From Thalassospira sp. ER-Se-21-Dark (GTDB taxonomy: Bacteria > Pseudomonadota > Alphaproteobacteria > Rhodospirillales > Thalassospiraceae): a stretch of 64,000 nt of DNA. The notes under the pieces were generated by a model that did no database searches, had not been told where the DNA came from, and saw only the letters and a program-made list of their open reading frames with translations. The stretch's first letter is position 1. Each line of letters starts with the position of its first letter. The stretch is from assembly GCF_017922435.1 (NCBI RefSeq), contig NZ_VDEZ01000002.1, forward strand, positions 971,640 through 1,035,639, read 5' to 3'. Of the stretch, positions 62,100-64,000 are shown one piece after another. Both the position numbers and the translations under genes were made by a program.

Positions 62100-62801
62100 T
62101 TAATTCTCCATCGGGGTGCCGTTGCGTCCACGCAGGACAATGTCGAACTGATAACCAAGGGCAAAGCCTTCCTCGGTCTTATCGATCGAGAATTTGGCAA
62201 TCAGCCGTTCACGGGCTGCTGCGTCCTCGGTGCCGAGGAAAATCGGATCAAGATCTAGCAGCGGATCACCCGGGAAATACATCTGGGTTACAAGACGGGT
62301 GGCAAAGCCCGGACCAAACAACGACAGGTGGATATGGTTCGGACGCCACGCATTGAAGTGGTTGCCCCACGGATAGGCGCCCGGTTTGATGGTATAGAAT
62401 TTGTAATTGCCCTGATCATCGGTAAAGCAACGCCCCGACCCGCGGAAGTTCGGATCCAGCGGTGCATCATGCTGATCGACCTTGTGCACGTAACGGCCTG
62501 CTGCGTTCGCCTGCCAGACTTCGACCAGGATATTGGGTTGCGGACGACCATCGGTATCCATCACCCGACCATGCACGACAATACGTTCGCCAAGCGGCTC
62601 GCCATTGACGACACCGTTTTTGGTCAGATCGAAATCCAGTTCACGCACGCTTGCCGGGGCAAAGCGTGGACCGGTGCCTTCGGTCAAACCCGATTTGATG
62701 GCAAGTGGTGCTTGGGTCGGACCACGCAACAGGGTCGATTTGTAACCGGGTGCGATATAGGGGGCGTGGGAGCCCCAGTCACGCGGTTTAAAGGTGGACA
62801 T
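62100..62801 (-). CDS. pcaH: Protocatechuate 3,4-dioxygenase, beta subunit
   Basis: A 233-residue beta subunit that carries the ferric iron. The four ligands are visible: Tyr104 in GRYVHK, Tyr143 in AYPWGNH, and His156 and His158 in RPNHIHLSLFG, spaced as in the Pseudomonas enzyme. The intradiol signature VEVWQANAAGRYVHK is present. pcaH lies 5 bp after pcaC and is coupled to pcaG. Confidence 0.95.
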   Translation of the reverse strand: MSTFKPRDWGSHAPYIAPGYKSTLLRGPTQAPLAIKSGLTEGTGPRFAPASVRELDFDLTKNGVVNGEPLGERIVVHGRVMDTDGRPQPNILVEVWQANAAGRYVHKVDQHDAPLDPNFRGSGRCFTDDQGNYKFYTIKPGAYPWGNHFNAWRPNHIHLSLFGPGFATRLVTQMYFPGDPLLDLDPIFLGTEDAAARERLIAKFSIDKTEEGFALGYQFDIVLRGRNGTPMEN

Positions 62802-62806
62802 GAGGC

Positions 62807-63211
62807 TTACTCTCCCTTGGGTGTCGCGTCTGATGCCGCGTCGATCTCGGCATAGGTTTGTTTGGCAATGCGGAAGGCCGTATTGGCGGCAGGAACGCCG
62901 GCATAAACCGCAACATGCATCAGGGTTTCACGGATATCCTCGCGCGTTGCCCCGGTATTCAAGGTCGCCCGGATATGCATCGCAAGTTCTTCTTCATGGC
63001 CAAGCCCTGCAAGCAGCGCGATGGTCACGATAGAACGTTCACGCTTGGTGAAGGCGTCGCTTGTCCAGACACCGTTCCAGACATTCTCGGTGATATAGCG
63101 CTGAAAACCTTCGTCGATTTCCGTAATTTTTTGGGTGGCGCGATCCACATGTGCATCGCCCAGAACGGAACGGCGGGTTTTCATGCCAACGTCATACCGG
63201 CTCTCAGACAA
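62807..63211 (-). CDS. pcaC: 4-carboxymuconolactone decarboxylase
   Basis: A 134-residue CMD-fold protein. TKRERSIVTIALLAGLGHEEELAMH and REDIRETLMHVAVYAGVPAANTAF are the two conserved blocks of this family, with His residues in the proposed active site. It converts 4-carboxymuconolactone to 3-oxoadipate enol-lactone. Its 5' end overlaps the end of pcaD by 8 bases. It is a stand-alone protein, unlike the PcaD-PcaC fusions seen in some bacteria. Confidence 0.93.
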   Translation of the reverse strand: MSESRYDVGMKTRRSVLGDAHVDRATQKITEIDEGFQRYITENVWNGVWTSDAFTKRERSIVTIALLAGLGHEEELAMHIRATLNTGATREDIRETLMHVAVYAGVPAANTAFRIAKQTYAEIDAASDATPKGE

Positions 63212-64000
63212 GGTTCTTCTCCTTGGTAAATCGGTCGATCAACCGGGTCAGCAATTCCGGGGTTTCGATGCATGGCAGATGCCCGACCCCGTCAATCAAT
63301 TCGAATTCGGCATTGGGGATCATTGATGCCATGGCGCGCACCACATCGGGCGGCGTTGCCAGATCTTCCGATCCACAGATACATAATGTCGGCACTGCAA
63401 TTTTCGCTGCTGCATCGCGCAGATCACCATCGCGCAGCGCAATACAGGTCCCGACGTAACCCTCAATCGTGGTGCGTACCAGCATGTCGCGATACATCGC
63501 GGTTTCGAGAACCCGTTCCTTGCGGAAGGTCGGCGACAGCCAGCGTTCCATGATCGCATCGCCCATGGATGCAATCCCGTCGGCCTTGATCGCCTCGATC
63601 CGGGTGTTCCAGCTGTCATAATCGCCAAGCTTGGCGGCGGTATCACACAGGATCAGACCCCGCACACGGTTTGGCACCAGCTCGGTCACTTTCTGGGCGA
63701 TCAGACCGCCAACAGACAGACCGCAAATGATCACCTGATCAAGGCCAAGGTAATCAAGCAACCCGATCAGATCATTGGCATGCAGCGCGACGTCATAGGG
63801 CGCATCGCCAATACCCGACAGGCCATGCCCGCGTTTGTCATAGGTAACAATGTTGAACGTTGATGAAAGCGTATCAACGACATCATCCCAGATGCGAAGA
63901 TCCGTCCCCAGAGAATTTGCAAAGACCAGTGCCGGACCGTTTTTCGGGCCTGACTGGCTGTAATGAATGTGTGTCCCGTTGACTGGGGCGACTTGCAGAC
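63204..64000 (-). CDS. pcaD: 3-oxoadipate enol-lactonase, 5' end beyond the window
   Basis: An alpha/beta hydrolase reading without a stop from the window edge to 63204, so the start is missing. Near the edge it reads VNGTHIHYSQSG and TYDKRGHGLSG. The nucleophile is Ser in ICGLSVGGLIAQ, the Asp is in CGSEDLATPP and the His in GVGHLPCIETPE. It hydrolyses enol-lactone to 3-oxoadipate. It is the first pca gene in the window and overlaps pcaC. Any pcaQ-type regulator would lie beyond 64000. Confidence 0.92.
   Translation of the reverse strand, partial: LQVAPVNGTHIHYSQSGPKNGPALVFANSLGTDLRIWDDVVDTLSSTFNIVTYDKRGHGLSGIGDAPYDVALHANDLIGLLDYLGLDQVIICGLSVGGLIAQKVTELVPNRVRGLILCDTAAKLGDYDSWNTRIEAIKADGIASMGDAIMERWLSPTFRKERVLETAMYRDMLVRTTIEGYVGTCIALRDGDLRDAAAKIAVPTLCICGSEDLATPPDVVRAMASMIPNAEFELIDGVGHLPCIETPELLTRLIDRFTKEKNLV

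Overview
The window reads as a continuous chromosomal segment of a free-living, metabolically versatile alphaproteobacterium. Evidence: moderately GC-rich DNA (by eye mid-to-upper 50s per cent), dense operons, a TamA/TamB pair, a TRAP transporter, BetI/ChoX choline genes, polyamine catabolism and a protocatechuate operon. A marine Rhodospirillales member such as Thalassospira would fit this mix, but I cannot test that here. No rRNA, tRNA, prophage, integrase or CRISPR array was seen. The only mobile-type DNA recognised is a 267-bp element with long terminal inverted repeats at 51081-51347.

Layout. 1-1600: end of a PfkB sugar kinase, a small cupin and a tyrosine phosphatase. 1.6-12.6 kb: putrescine/polyamine catabolism (speB, puuC, puuR, puuA, a putrescine-type aminotransferase, and two puuB-like oxidases flanking a truncated haemoglobin and a membrane-anchored isochorismatase-like protein). 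12.8-14.4 kb: an iron-sulfur L-serine deaminase. 14.5-21.9 kb: choline module, with betA-betB-betI on the minus strand and choX-choW-choV on the plus strand, separated by a BetI-type operator and a structured leader. 22.0-23.3 kb: an orphan MoaD-like protein and a LysR regulator.

23.5-33.9 kb: one long plus-strand operon with a PotABCD-like ABC importer followed by a class III aminotransferase, a beta-keto acid cleavage enzyme (BKACE), an acetylpolyamine-amidohydrolase-like deacetylase, an FAD amine/amino-acid oxidase, an M20 deacylase and a RidA protein. It looks like a complete uptake-and-degradation pathway for an unidentified, possibly N-acylated, amine or amino acid. 34.0-44.5 kb: a hydrolase-OsmC fusion, a GNAT, a thioesterase/ornithine-cyclodeaminase-like pair, a formamidase-like hydrolase, an M81 metallopeptidase and a DctPQM TRAP transporter, with a divergent RpiR regulator and three matching operator candidates.

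44.5-51 kb: tamB and tamA. 51.1-54.6 kb: the inverted-repeat element, then two convergent genes, GNAT-RLAN-ATP-grasp and GNAT-peptidase C39, which form a candidate peptide-ligase/peptidase system. 54.8-57.0 kb: small sulfur/thiamin-related genes. 57.0-64.0 kb: protocatechuate branch of the beta-ketoadipate pathway on the minus strand, transcribed pcaD-C-H-G-I-J-F-B, with a CoA-transferase of the longer CatI/CatJ type and hairpins dividing the operon.

How it fits together: most of the window imports and breaks down nitrogen- and carbon-rich small molecules (polyamines, choline, an unknown amine, an unknown TRAP substrate, protocatechuate) to succinate, pyruvate, acetyl-CoA and ammonia. The least explained parts are the BKACE operon, the GNAT/ATP-grasp/C39 pair, the TRAP-M81 locus, and several structured leaders and palindromes.
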